Below, piece by piece: positions 17,820 through 26,435 of a stretch of 64,000 nt of DNA (the stretch's first letter is position 1; every line of letters begins with the position of its first letter). Below the pieces are notes generated by a model, which ran no database searches, had not been told where the DNA came from, and was given only the letters and a program-made list of their open reading frames with translations. This DNA is from Youngiibacter multivorans (GTDB lineage Bacteria; Bacillota; Clostridia; Clostridiales; Clostridiaceae), in assembly GCF_017873395.1 (NCBI RefSeq), contig NZ_JAGGKC010000001.1:248001-312000 (forward strand), given 5' to 3'. A program made the translations under genes and the position numbers.

Positions 17820-19053
17820 GCTGCTTCTTGGATATGCGATAGTCTTCCTATTCATAATAGTGGGATTTTCCGGGAGCATTCTTGCATACGTATCGAGGAC
17901 TCATCTTGAAAAGGTGGACACTGACCTGATGCTTCTAAAGACTTCGATCCAGAAGGCTTCAGGCAGGGTGCTGGAGATAGATACCCCATTCAATCCGAAG
18001 ATGCAGGTGGTCCTCAGGGACGGGCATGGAAACCTTGATGATAGGATGCCAGTGCCTGATTGGTATCTGCAGAACGTGGATCATCTCTCACCAAAGGCGA
18101 AGGATGAACTTGAGACCGTCTCAGCAGGCGATTTCATGTACAGGACAATCAAATTCGATGCAATTTACAGGGGGCAGATGTATTCAGTCCAGCTTCTGTA
18201 TAACATTGATTCGGACATAGATGCACTTCTTAACCTGAGGAAGATACTGGTAAATGGCAGCGTAGTGATCCTCTTCTTCTCCCTCTTCATAAGCAATTTC
18301 CTCGCAGACATTGCGGTAAAGCCTCTGGAGGAAGCTCTTGAGAGGCAAAGGGAATTTCTGGAGAATGCATCGCATGAGCTGAGGACACCAATATCCATTA
18401 TACAGAGCAGGCTTGAAGGGCTGCTGAGGGATCCTGAGAAGAAGATAATCGACAAGTATGAATATATCGAGCCTGCTATCAGAGAGACCAGAAGAATGGG
18501 CAAGATGGTCTCCAACCTGATGGTCCTGACCAGGGCGGATGCCGGAGAGGCATTGGGTGAGGTAGAGAAGTTCAACCTGAGTGTTCTAGGTGAAGAGATC
18601 TCTGAAATATACAGGGAATTCGCCTCCATACAGGAGAAGCCATTCCGGTACGTATCCAGCGGAGATGTTTTCATAACCGCCAACAGGGAGAAGCTTCACC
18701 AGCTTCTCATAATACTCCTGGACAATGCTCTCAAGTATACAGGAACCGGGGAAGCGCTGGAGCTAGTAATTGAAAGCCAGAAGGACAAAGCCATGATAAA
18801 GGTGGCGGATGAAGGCATAGGAATCAAGGAGGAGAACCTTGAGAACGTGTTTCTGAGGTTCTTCAGGGAAGACAAGGCGAGGACCAGGACATCTGGCGGT
18901 ACAGGTCTTGGATTATCCATAGCCAGGTGGATAACCGAATGTCACGGAGGTACTATCAAGGCCTACAGGAACAAGACAAAGGGAACGGTCATAGAGGTTG
19001 TGCTTCCAAAAGAGAATCACTTAAAACCAAGGAAAGATATCATAAGGACATAA
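17800..19053 (+). CDS. Sensor histidine kinase
   Basis: A 417-residue membrane kinase, partner of the preceding regulator. A first membrane helix (about residues 8-30) and a second (about 145-170) flank a roughly 110-residue extracellular sensor region. The dimerisation box has H192 in SHELRTPISII; the N box is LDNALKYTG, and the G boxes are ADEGIGI and GGTGLGLSIARW. The start at 17800 is favoured by GGAGGAAAG directly upstream; the frame could open at 17770 but without a site. The stimulus cannot be deduced. Confidence 0.93.
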   Translation: MKKRKHKLLLGYAIVFLFIIVGFSGSILAYVSRTHLEKVDTDLMLLKTSIQKASGRVLEIDTPFNPKMQVVLRDGHGNLDDRMPVPDWYLQNVDHLSPKAKDELETVSAGDFMYRTIKFDAIYRGQMYSVQLLYNIDSDIDALLNLRKILVNGSVVILFFSLFISNFLADIAVKPLEEALERQREFLENASHELRTPISIIQSRLEGLLRDPEKKIIDKYEYIEPAIRETRRMGKMVSNLMVLTRADAGEALGEVEKFNLSVLGEEISEIYREFASIQEKPFRYVSSGDVFITANREKLHQLLIILLDNALKYTGTGEALELVIESQKDKAMIKVADEGIGIKEENLENVFLRFFREDKARTRTSGGTGLGLSIARWITECHGGTIKAYRNKTKGTVIEVVLPKENHLKPRKDIIRT

Positions 19054-19100
19054 AAAGAGCAGCAATGCAGGTTGAATTTCAACTTTGCTTGCTGCTTTTG
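19053..19100. terminator. Hairpin between convergent genes
   Basis: AGCAGCAATGCAGGTTGAA pairs imperfectly with TTCAACTTTGCTTGCTGCT, with A and T runs on the two flanks. It probably ends both the kinase and the FNR-like gene. Confidence 0.7.
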
Positions 19101-19104
19101 GATT

Positions 19105-19809
19105 TTAGAGCATATCTTCAAGGGCTTTCCGGTCAAGGACTGTTATGCCTCTCTGACCTTCAAGCCTTATTATTCCTGAGTCCTGCATGGTAGTTAGTCT
19201 TCTCGACAGCGTCTCCTGTGACGTGCCTATGAGGTTTGACAGAATACCCTTGCTGTATCTGAGGGTTATTTCGTTCGAGCCTGTCCTGTCTGCTTCGTCG
19301 AGGATATATTTTGCAAGCCTCTGGCCTGCATCGTACAATCCAATGGACTCCACCAGGTCTAAGGCTTCGAGGTTTTTCCTGGCATATTTCTCAAGGAACT
19401 TCAGTCCCATTTCAGGATGAAGAAGAATGAGTGCCTTGAGGTCATCTCCACGTATCATGCAAAGTGCCGTGTTTCTCATGGCCTCCGCATAGTTCTTCAG
19501 GGTCTCGTTGCCGAAAAGGGAATGCTCTCCAAGAAAGTCACCTTCCTTCAATATATGGAGGATCTGCTCCTTGCCGGCGGATGAGAACTTGGATATCTTC
19601 ACTTCACCATGGTTGATGATATAGAGATTGCTGCCAGCCTCCCCTGGAGAGAATATGACTTCGCCCTTCCTGTAGAACTTGTGGATGCTCTTTGAAAGGA
19701 CCATGCTTTTTTCATCAGGTGAAAGGAAATCGAATAAGGATATCCTGTCCACACAGGTTCCGCCTTTATCACCGCATACGCGGCATGTCTTGCTTCCTTC
19801 AAGGAACAT
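19105..19809 (-). CDS. Crp/Fnr-family regulator with likely Fe-S centre
   Basis: A 234-residue transcription factor. The N-terminus has C9-x2-C12-x6-C19 and a fourth cysteine at C117, close to the FNR pattern (three N-terminal cysteines plus one in the cyclic-nucleotide-fold domain), so an oxygen- or redox-sensitive iron-sulfur cluster is likely. The effector domain covers residues 25-140 (FSPGEAGSNLYIINHGEVKI) and the C-terminal winged helix contains SNLIGTSQETLSRRL. GGGAGG precedes the start. Targets are not evident; the adjacent genes are small hypothetical proteins. Confidence 0.85.
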   Translation of the reverse strand: MFLEGSKTCRVCGDKGGTCVDRISLFDFLSPDEKSMVLSKSIHKFYRKGEVIFSPGEAGSNLYIINHGEVKISKFSSAGKEQILHILKEGDFLGEHSLFGNETLKNYAEAMRNTALCMIRGDDLKALILLHPEMGLKFLEKYARKNLEALDLVESIGLYDAGQRLAKYILDEADRTGSNEITLRYSKGILSNLIGTSQETLSRRLTTMQDSGIIRLEGQRGITVLDRKALEDML

Positions 19810-19831
19810 GGATTCTTACCTCCCTCATTAA

Positions 19832-19857
19832 GAAAAAAATCAGGATGACTCCTGATT
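19832..19857 (-). terminator. Terminator of small-protein operon
   Basis: On the minus strand AATCAGGA-GTCA-TCCTGATT is followed by a T-run, just after the 60-residue gene. Confidence 0.85.
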
Positions 19858-19864
19858 CCATTGA

Positions 19865-20047
19865 CTAGAGTATACCTTCATCCTTAAGGAGCTGCTCAAG
19901 GTTCACCACTTTGTCAAAGAGACTCTTGAACTTCTCCCTGATCATGTCTTCCGTTGGATCTTCCTTCAGGCTTTCTTCCATACCTTCCACTTCATTAAGT
20001 GCATCTTCAATATCCTTGTTGATAGCATCGATCAATTCCTGCTTCAT
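19865..20047 (-). CDS. Small acidic hypothetical protein
   Basis: A 60-residue, acidic, helical protein (ALNEVEGMEESLKEDPTEDM) with a heptad-like spacing of hydrophobic residues, so a short coiled coil is possible. It lies 9 bases after the preceding cysteine-rich gene and before a strong terminator, so it is the second gene of a two-gene operon. The family is not recognised. Confidence 0.6.
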   Translation of the reverse strand: MKQELIDAINKDIEDALNEVEGMEESLKEDPTEDMIREKFKSLFDKVVNLEQLLKDEGIL

Positions 20048-20056
20048 GATTTCTCC

Positions 20057-20305
20057 TTAATTAAGTTCTTCTTTTGAAGTCTGTGATTCCGGATCGGTCT
20101 GGCTGACGAAAGGCGCTCTGAACAGGAACTCCCTCTCATTGCCGCAGTTCTCGCAGACACAGGTTGTGACATTGCTTGCATGACCATTGTTGAAGGTCAG
20201 TCCCAATGATTCAGTTATATATTCCCCGCCGCAGATTTCGCACGGTGTGTTGTTAATTATGACATATTCGCTCTCGACGAATTTCATTACTTCATTAAGT
20301 ATCAA
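20057..20305 (-). CDS. Small zinc-ribbon-like hypothetical protein
   Basis: An 82-residue protein with two CxxC pairs (CEIC near residue 22 and CENC near residue 51), a layout that suggests a zinc ribbon. A TTG start at 20305 is chosen because GGGAGG lies 8 bases upstream; an in-frame ATG at 20287 is the alternative. It is the first gene of a small operon, divergent from the HNH gene. Function unknown. Confidence 0.6.
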   Translation of the reverse strand: MILNEVMKFVESEYVIINNTPCEICGGEYITESLGLTFNNGHASNVTTCVCENCGNEREFLFRAPFVSQTDPESQTSKEELN

Positions 20306-20432
20306 ATTGTTGCCTCCCGGAAATTGAATTTCCTATACATGTTATCACTAAGGTCTTTTATTTGCAATACGGGAACTAAGGTCCGAAAAATAAAGTCACT
20401 ATAGGCAGATGAATAAATAATTGGGCTGTTAA

Positions 20433-21230
20433 GTGGAGAAAAATATCCACTTGTCATATAATGAAGATAGTATCTTTATCAAGGCGGAGCAAATGATGGA
20501 AGAAAAAACATTCAGTTCTTTCGAGGTCATCAATGAAAATGTAATAATCAAGAGGATAGACAAGTCTCTTTTGTCATACGGGGAGATAAGGATACCCAAC
20601 TACCTGAGGGATTTCTTCTATTTCCATGAAATGGAGAAGCACGACAGGTGGGATATAAGGATATCCTATAACCAAGATGACTATTATGGAGTCCTTTATC
20701 TTGACGATTATAAGAAGCTCAGAGGCAAGCTCAGGTGGGGAAAGGACCTTACACGTGAGCTTGGCAACGCTGCGGCCAAATATATCTTCGATAAATACGA
20801 TGGCACAGATAGCGAGGAAGCTGTTCCGCTATTGAGGCTGAAGAAGCTTTCAAGGACGGAATTTATAGCTGAAGTGCTGTTTCCCCATGAAATAATGGCC
20901 TGCAGGAAACAGGGACCATTCGAAAAACCGGATGAAGGGCTTGAGAACGACCCTGACACAAGGCTTGAAGTGCTCAAGGTTCATGGCCTGGATTGCTGGA
21001 TCTGCGGATTCAACTATGAAAGCTCCTACGGAGAGCTTGGAAAAGGTCTGATACAGGTGCACTACAAAGGAAAAGACTTGAAATCCGAGGTTAGTCTGAT
21101 TGAAGACTTCATACCGCTATGCGGCAACTGCCATGCAATGGTGCACATGATGGAGGACTCAGGAGCAGGCATCAAGGAGCTCAAGGATTATGTGAGGTTC
21201 AGGCAGGAGATACGAAAAACCAAGAAATGA
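20433..21230 (+). CDS. HNH-type nuclease domain protein
   Basis: A 265-residue protein whose C-terminal part is an HNH/McrA-like metal finger: C188-x2-C191, H210 (IQVHY), C230-x2-C233, H234 and H238 (LCGNCHAMVH). The N-terminal 150 residues are unrecognised and may bind DNA or another partner. The second H of the usual VHH motif is Y here, so catalysis should be tested. The GTG start at 20433 gives the longest frame but has a weak ribosome site; an ATG at 20493 following AAGGCGGAG is a serious alternative. It is transcribed separately from the peptidase operon downstream but could belong to the same island. Confidence 0.7.
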   Translation: MEKNIHLSYNEDSIFIKAEQMMEEKTFSSFEVINENVIIKRIDKSLLSYGEIRIPNYLRDFFYFHEMEKHDRWDIRISYNQDDYYGVLYLDDYKKLRGKLRWGKDLTRELGNAAAKYIFDKYDGTDSEEAVPLLRLKKLSRTEFIAEVLFPHEIMACRKQGPFEKPDEGLENDPDTRLEVLKVHGLDCWICGFNYESSYGELGKGLIQVHYKGKDLKSEVSLIEDFIPLCGNCHAMVHMMEDSGAGIKELKDYVRFRQEIRKTKK

Positions 21231-21235
21231 CCTGT

Positions 21236-21256
21236 GGCGGCAAATTGCCGCCTTTT
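21236..21256 (+). terminator. Terminator of HNH gene
   Basis: GGCGGC-AAATT-GCCGCC is followed by TTTT. Confidence 0.85.
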
Positions 21257-21304
21257 GAATTTCAATCTTCACCTGAACAAGTCTGAAAATTCACAATTTT
21301 CAGG

Positions 21305-21333
21305 TTGACTAACTTTATCTCAGGTAATATCAT
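21305..21333 (+). promoter_or_regulatory. Promoter of leader RNA and peptidase operon
   Basis: TTGACT at 21305-21310 and TATCAT at 21328-21333 are spaced by exactly 17 bases. Transcription would begin near 21340, just before the structured segment at 21369. Confidence 0.65.
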
Positions 21334-21368
21334 TTGAGTAAGAAACCATGAACTGAAGATTATGATAC

Positions 21369-21467
21369 AAGGCGAGTTGTACCGTAACCACATGGAATGC
21401 GAGTTTTCCGTAAGTAATCGGGGAACGTACGCAGTATGGCCATGGGGTGCGGAAGGCGCCTTTTTTT
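21369..21467 (+). ncRNA. Candidate structured leader RNA ending in U-run
   Basis: Nested pairings can be drawn by eye. AAGGCG (21369-21374) pairs with CGCCTT (21457-21462). CCGT (21382-21385) pairs with GCGG (21449-21452). ACCACATGG (21387-21395) pairs with CCATGGGGT (21440-21448) with one mismatch. TGCG (21398-21401) pairs with CGCA (21430-21433), and GTTTTCC (21403-21409) with GGGGAAC (21420-21426). A T-run follows the outer stem at once. This could be a small RNA with its own terminator or an attenuator or riboswitch for the peptidase operon. It matches no family I recognise. Confidence 0.55.
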
Positions 21468-21479
21468 AGTGTTTGCGAT

Positions 21480-21523
21480 AAGGCGCTGGGGCTCTTTCTA
21501 CAAGAGGTCCAAGCGCCTTTTCC
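21480..21523 (+). terminator. Second hairpin upstream of caspase gene
   Basis: AGGCGCT pairs with AGCGCCT and the inner GGGGCTCTT with AAGAGGTCC; TTTT follows. It ends about 10 bases before the ribosome site of the caspase-like gene, so read-through would be needed for expression from the promoter at 21305. Confidence 0.65.
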
Positions 21524-21544
21524 ATTAGAAAGGAGGATTTTCAA

Positions 21545-22336
21545 ATGGCGAAGATGGCAGTATGCGTAGGTATTAACGACTATCCGGGATCTTCAAACGA
21601 CCTGAAGGGCTGCATCAACGATGCGAAGGCATGGGCTGAGCTTCTCGAAAGCCACTATGGATTTGAAAAGAGCAGCATAACCATGCTGACTAATGCAAAG
21701 GCTACGAAGGCGAACATCCTGGAGGCAGTTGGTAAGATGGTTGAAGGTGCAGTGTCAGGGGATACTATAGTGTTCACGAATTCATCCCATGGAACATATC
21801 TGGAGGACACGTCAGGTGACGAGGAGGCATATGATGAAGCGATGTGCCCATATGACTGCAGCGAAACCCTTATCTTAGACGATGAGCTGAGGGAGATGTT
21901 CTCAAAGGTGAAGCGGGGAGTCCATTTGACTGTGATCTCAGATTCCTGCCATTCCGGCTCGGTCACAAGACTCATAGAAGGCAAGGAGTACAGGAAGCCC
22001 AGGTTCCTCAGTCCTGACAGCATAGGAAGGGCAACCATCGAGAACATATACAAGGCAAAGTCAAACAGGAAGTCAAAGCATCCACAGTCAGGGATGAAGG
22101 ATGTACTTATTTCTGGCTGCACCAGTGATGAATACTCATACGATGCAAGCATCGGAGGAAAGTATCATGGAGCGATGACCTACTATGCCATAGAAGCGAT
22201 TGTTGAATCAGGATACAGCCTGACGTATAGCGAGCTCCACAAGCTGCTGCAAGAGAAGATCAAGGAAGCAGGTTATCCGCAGACTCCACAGCTTGAAGGA
22301 AAGAAGGCAAACAAGGGAAGGAAGGTCTTCGAATGA
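21545..22336 (+). CDS. Caspase-like (C14/metacaspase) peptidase
   Basis: A 263-residue cysteine peptidase of the caspase fold, with no signal peptide or extra domain. The catalytic dyad is H82 (NSSHGTYL) and C135 (ISDSCHSGS), both in their conserved strands. The N-terminus MAVCVGINDYPGSSNDLKG is the classic metacaspase opening. Family members cleave after basic or acidic residues; the specificity here is unknown. It has a strong AAAGGAGG site and heads an operon with a CHAT protein (4-base overlap), an amidohydrolase, a C25-like peptidase and proteins with scaffold-like features. Regulated proteolysis, as in bacterial conflict or cell-death systems, is a plausible role. Confidence 0.92.
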   Translation: MAKMAVCVGINDYPGSSNDLKGCINDAKAWAELLESHYGFEKSSITMLTNAKATKANILEAVGKMVEGAVSGDTIVFTNSSHGTYLEDTSGDEEAYDEAMCPYDCSETLILDDELREMFSKVKRGVHLTVISDSCHSGSVTRLIEGKEYRKPRFLSPDSIGRATIENIYKAKSNRKSKHPQSGMKDVLISGCTSDEYSYDASIGGKYHGAMTYYAIEAIVESGYSLTYSELHKLLQEKIKEAGYPQTPQLEGKKANKGRKVFE

Positions 22337-23481
22337 TGTTTGGAGGATATTCAAAGGGAGGCCTTGAGCTTCCGACAGTTATCCACATATCAATATCGAG
22401 GTTCCTCAAGAGTCTTCCGAAAAAAGGCGAGCCCCTTCAGTTCCTTGTGGCAATGCATGTAGAAGGGACAGGAGTCACCTGGCAGAAGAACGTTACAGTT
22501 GATCCGCTTGCAGAGAAGAGATTACTTGAGCTTACAGAGGACCTTTATCTGTGGAGCATCAATGCCAGCTTCACCAAGGAGGAGGCAGAGGAGAAGCTAA
22601 GTGAGCTTGGAAAAACCCTCCATAAGGAATTCATAGGAAGCGATGGAGAAGCTTTTCTAGGGATGCATGATCCGACGACAATTCTCCTGAATGTTGACGA
22701 GACAATAATGAACCTTCCCTGGGAGCTTATCGGGAAGAATAGACCACTTTCATTGAAGCTGCCATTCGGGAGGCTTGTCACCACAAGGATACTCCCTGAA
22801 AGAGAAAGAGATGCTCTTGCTGAAGACAGCACGCTTAAGATCCTTGCGATAGGAAATCCTACGGGAGACCTTTATGGAGGGATCAGGGAAATAGAGGCGA
22901 TTAGGGAACTGGCGGGTGAATACGCAGGATACCGCATCGAGGTGAAGACATTAACAGGTGATTCAGCCAGCAAGCAGGCATTCCTGGAGCTGGCAAGGAC
23001 AGGGGAATACGACATCATACACTTTGCAGGGCATGGAGACTTCAGTGAATCAAGTCCGAAGATGAGCGGCATAAGGTTCTCCGATGGGATGTTCACTGCA
23101 GCTGAGGTTGCTGACATCGGATGGAAGTCACCGCCATACATAGTATTCAACAGCTCCTGCGAATCTGGACGGTCAGCCGGTGGAAAGCGGCTTGTATCCG
23201 GAAAAGGCTCAGGCAATGGAATGGCTGCTGCCTTCATAGCTGCAGGAGTCACAGGTTATGCAGGCTATTTCTACCCTGTGACTGACACAGGCGCAGCCCT
23301 TATGACAAAAAGCTTCTATACGGCCATGCTTGAGCTCAAGAATATCGGGCTGGCCTTCATGGAGGCAAGGGAAACGGCAGTCTGGGAGCTTGAAGGGACT
23401 TTGGACCTTGCAGGCTATTCTGCCATATTCTACGGCGATGCTGCAACAGGAAAGAGGAGAGACGTGTATACAAAGGCATGA
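22333..23481 (+). CDS. CHAT-domain peptidase
   Basis: A 382-residue protein. The C-terminal CHAT (caspase-like) domain carries H234 in IIHFAGHGDF and C276 in VFNSSCESG, the expected catalytic pair. The N-terminal 160 residues are a less conserved part with NLPWELI, a segment often found just before CHAT cores. No TPR repeats are fused to it; separate TPR-like genes occur at 30845 and 31293. It overlaps the caspase-like gene by 4 bases, so the two are probably made in equal amounts. CHAT enzymes are effectors in several bacterial immune systems. Confidence 0.88.
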   Translation: MMFGGYSKGGLELPTVIHISISRFLKSLPKKGEPLQFLVAMHVEGTGVTWQKNVTVDPLAEKRLLELTEDLYLWSINASFTKEEAEEKLSELGKTLHKEFIGSDGEAFLGMHDPTTILLNVDETIMNLPWELIGKNRPLSLKLPFGRLVTTRILPERERDALAEDSTLKILAIGNPTGDLYGGIREIEAIRELAGEYAGYRIEVKTLTGDSASKQAFLELARTGEYDIIHFAGHGDFSESSPKMSGIRFSDGMFTAAEVADIGWKSPPYIVFNSSCESGRSAGGKRLVSGKGSGNGMAAAFIAAGVTGYAGYFYPVTDTGAALMTKSFYTAMLELKNIGLAFMEARETAVWELEGTLDLAGYSAIFYGDAATGKRRDVYTKA

Positions 23482-23495
23482 AAGGAGATGCAAGG

Positions 23496-24836
23496 ATGGC
23501 AAAGGGTACTGTTATCGATGTGCACTGTCATCTGTTTGGCGCTAAGTTTGCTGTAATGGAGCTTGCGGCAGCGACCTGGGCGATAATCAGGAAGGAATAC
23601 CCTTATGGAGTAAAGCCAAGAGGGGTATTCGAGCCGCTGAAGGTGCTCGCGAGGGTGCAGGGTGTGGCAGACCTGGCTGCTTATGCTGCTAGGCTGATTA
23701 CTGTGGCAACAGGTGATGAGAAAGACAACTATGAGCTGCAGGTTGAATCATTCAGGAAGAGCCTTCTTGGTAAAAAGGATTTAGTAGTTGCACCGCTAAT
23801 GATGGATGTGTATTTTGCTCTTCATGACAACAAAAGGTTTGCAGGAGCAAAGGGGAGTGGGGCAAAAGGATTTGAGATTGATCCTGTGGAGATGACGGAT
23901 TTCAACGCTCATCTTGACAGCATCAAGAGGCTTGTCGAGAGGGAGAAGGCAAAGATCGCAAGTTTAGAAGGAACAGCTGTCAGGAGAGGAAAAGATGAAG
24001 CCGTTGATAGGATATTTGGCGATGTCAGAAAAGAATTCATGAAGGGCAGCGCCAGAGGCTCTGGCACGGGATATGAAGGGATCCAGATGACACCGGGATA
24101 CAAGTATCAGCTTGAGGAGCTCGAAGCTCTTGCAAAGGGCAACGAAGGAAGGATTTATCCCTTCCTGGCAATTGACCCCAGAAGGGAGGGCTTCATGGAG
24201 CTTGTAAAAATGAAGGCAGCTGAAGAGAACGGTGCGTTCAAAGGAATCAAGCTGTATCCGCCGCTGGGATACCTGCCGTCACATGAGTCCCTGAAGGAGC
24301 TATATGAATACTGTGAGAAGCACAGAATTCCTGTGACCGTGCACTGCTCACTTGGAGGGATGCAGAATTTCAGAAGATTCAACCGGGTAACCGGATGGGA
24401 CAGGAAGGCTGAGGATGTCGACTTCAAGTCAAAAAGGATTACGAAAAGCGGATTCTATGCAGATCCAGCTGGCTGGGAGCCGGTACTTGATGAGTTTCCT
24501 GAATTGAAGCTTAATCTTGGGCACTTCGGAGGACCTGGCACAGGAACCGAAGGTTCAGTAAACAAGGAATGGGTAGATACTATAAGAAGGCTGATGGCGA
24601 AATTTCCGAACGTATATGCTGATATTGGCTATGTTTCTGACATGGACAGGGCGGCTGAGACGCTGGAGCTTATCGAGGCAGACACTCTGCTTAAGCAGCG
24701 GGTGATGTTCGGGACTGATTATGTGATGGTTATGATGGATCTTAATCTTGGGGGACTCGACAAGTATTTCAACAGCTACTACGGGCTTGATGCAGAACTT
24801 ATTTCCGGCAATGCGCGGCGATTCCTGGGGATTTAA
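23496..24836 (+). CDS. Amidohydrolase-family metal-dependent hydrolase
   Basis: A 446-residue TIM-barrel hydrolase. The HxH motif is at residues 10-12 (DVHCHLFG); further metal or active-site candidates are VHCSLGG, LNLGHFGGP and MFGTDYVM. The pattern fits the amidohydrolase 2 group (decarboxylases and hydrolases). A 100-residue insertion lies between the first strand and the GIKLYPPLGY strand. The start at 23496 follows AAAGGAG; the frame opens at 23478 but that ATG precedes the site. Its substrate is unknown. Finding it between peptidase genes is unusual. Confidence 0.8.
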   Translation: MAKGTVIDVHCHLFGAKFAVMELAAATWAIIRKEYPYGVKPRGVFEPLKVLARVQGVADLAAYAARLITVATGDEKDNYELQVESFRKSLLGKKDLVVAPLMMDVYFALHDNKRFAGAKGSGAKGFEIDPVEMTDFNAHLDSIKRLVEREKAKIASLEGTAVRRGKDEAVDRIFGDVRKEFMKGSARGSGTGYEGIQMTPGYKYQLEELEALAKGNEGRIYPFLAIDPRREGFMELVKMKAAEENGAFKGIKLYPPLGYLPSHESLKELYEYCEKHRIPVTVHCSLGGMQNFRRFNRVTGWDRKAEDVDFKSKRITKSGFYADPAGWEPVLDEFPELKLNLGHFGGPGTGTEGSVNKEWVDTIRRLMAKFPNVYADIGYVSDMDRAAETLELIEADTLLKQRVMFGTDYVMVMMDLNLGGLDKYFNSYYGLDAELISGNARRFLGI

Positions 24837-24863
24837 TTACACAGAGGTAAAGGAGGAATTGAA

Positions 24864-26435
24864 ATGCCTGCTGATTTTACTAAGTTTGACATAAGCAAGA
24901 TAAAACAGATAAGACAATTCAAGATCAATTATGAGAATGTAAAGAATTTCGAGCTGGTAGTAACCAGAGGAACACTGATTCAGACCTACCATGATTTTGT
25001 GCAGATTAATCCGCTTCTGCTCATGAAGACAACTGAGCAGCCAAGACCGGAATTTTCAGATGACCTTAAGCAGCTGAGGACGGAGTCAGTATTCGCTTTC
25101 CCAAAGGGGAAGGTAATCATCCTTGTCAATGATGGAGTTTACCCTGCGATAAAGGCTTCAGTTGACCAGTACGTCAGGGATCTGGCTTATGAGGGGTATT
25201 TTGCTGTAGTTTATACGGTCTTAAGAGGCACCCCTTCCCAGCTGCGGAATTTCCTGAAGGGAAAGAGGCCTTTCGCTGGAGCTGTGATGATAGGAAGCCT
25301 TCCGGCAGCATGGTACGAGGATACTGATGGTGCAGAATTCCCTTGTGACCTGTTCTTCATGGACCTGGACGGAGACTGGAAGGATACCGATGCAGACGGT
25401 AAATACAATGAGCACACGACTAATGTGCTCCCTGAGGTCTGGGTCGGAAGACTTTGGACTCCTACTGCAGATGGCAATGATGCGGCACTCATCAATGACT
25501 ACTTCTCAAGGAACCACAGCTTCAGGAAAGGACGATTCGGTTGCTCTTGCGAGGGGCTTGCATACGTTGATGACGACTGGAGCGGTTTCGGTGACTGCGC
25601 TCTCGATATGGCGATTCCAGCTGCAGGAATTGAAGTGGTAACTGACCATACCCAGACTGATGGAGACAGGTTCAAGGTCGAGCTTGACCAGCACAGGGGA
25701 TGGCTGCAGGTCTGCACCCATTCGAATCCTGGGCTTCACTCATTCAAGGTGCCCGGAGCACCGACTGAGTATGTATACAACACTTATCTGAGAGATACCA
25801 ATGCCCCTAATGCTTATTTCTACAACCTGTTCGCATGCAGCAGCGCACTATTCACTCAGGCTGATTACATGGCTGGCTGGTACATATTCGACAAGGAAGG
25901 CGGCCAGGTGAGCAACGGTATGGCAGCTGTTGGAAGTGCCAAATCCGGGTCCATGCTTTATTTCGAGAACTTCTACGCACCTATGGGAGCTGGCAAGGTA
26001 GTCGGAGATGCATACGTGGACTGGTGGAAATGCCTTGGACTGACCCATGAAGCAAATGAGATACACTGGCACTACGGTATGGTTCTGCTCGGTGACCCTA
26101 CAATGAACTGGTTCACAGGAGCGGTGCCAATACCAAGGACTCCAAGGAACGGATCCGTATTCGACCATTTCCCGAGGACCATGAAGCTCAGCTGGAATCC
26201 TGTACCGATTGCCGGGGCAAAATACAGGGTTGAAATAGATGCGTTCGGTGCCAAAAACGGAGGAAAGTGGGCTGCAGAGACAGGGCAGACCTGGCTTGTG
26301 TCTGGGATACTTAATACCACAAGCTATGACCACGTGTTTGTAGGAGCGCAAAGAGGAAGGTGGAGGGTAAGGTCCATAGTCAACAATATCAGCGCACCAT
26401 GGAGCGACTGGAGCTACTTCAGGTTCACAATATGA
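24864..26435 (+). CDS. C25 (gingipain)-like cysteine peptidase, cytoplasmic
   Basis: A 523-residue protein with the features of peptidase family C25: GAVMIGSLPAAWY, a calcium-loop-like DLDGDWKDTDADG, LPEVWVGRLWTP, and LLGDPTMNW. The likely catalytic pair is H286 (CTHSNPGLHSF) and C325 (NLFACSSALF). Residues from about 435 look like a fibronectin-III-type beta domain (MKLSWNPVPIAGAKYRVEID). Unlike secreted gingipains it has no signal peptide or propeptide, so it should act inside the cell. It is the third caspase-fold-type peptidase in this operon. The family assignment is from motifs; a structure prediction would settle it. Confidence 0.72.
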   Translation: MPADFTKFDISKIKQIRQFKINYENVKNFELVVTRGTLIQTYHDFVQINPLLLMKTTEQPRPEFSDDLKQLRTESVFAFPKGKVIILVNDGVYPAIKASVDQYVRDLAYEGYFAVVYTVLRGTPSQLRNFLKGKRPFAGAVMIGSLPAAWYEDTDGAEFPCDLFFMDLDGDWKDTDADGKYNEHTTNVLPEVWVGRLWTPTADGNDAALINDYFSRNHSFRKGRFGCSCEGLAYVDDDWSGFGDCALDMAIPAAGIEVVTDHTQTDGDRFKVELDQHRGWLQVCTHSNPGLHSFKVPGAPTEYVYNTYLRDTNAPNAYFYNLFACSSALFTQADYMAGWYIFDKEGGQVSNGMAAVGSAKSGSMLYFENFYAPMGAGKVVGDAYVDWWKCLGLTHEANEIHWHYGMVLLGDPTMNWFTGAVPIPRTPRNGSVFDHFPRTMKLSWNPVPIAGAKYRVEIDAFGAKNGGKWAAETGQTWLVSGILNTTSYDHVFVGAQRGRWRVRSIVNNISAPWSDWSYFRFTI

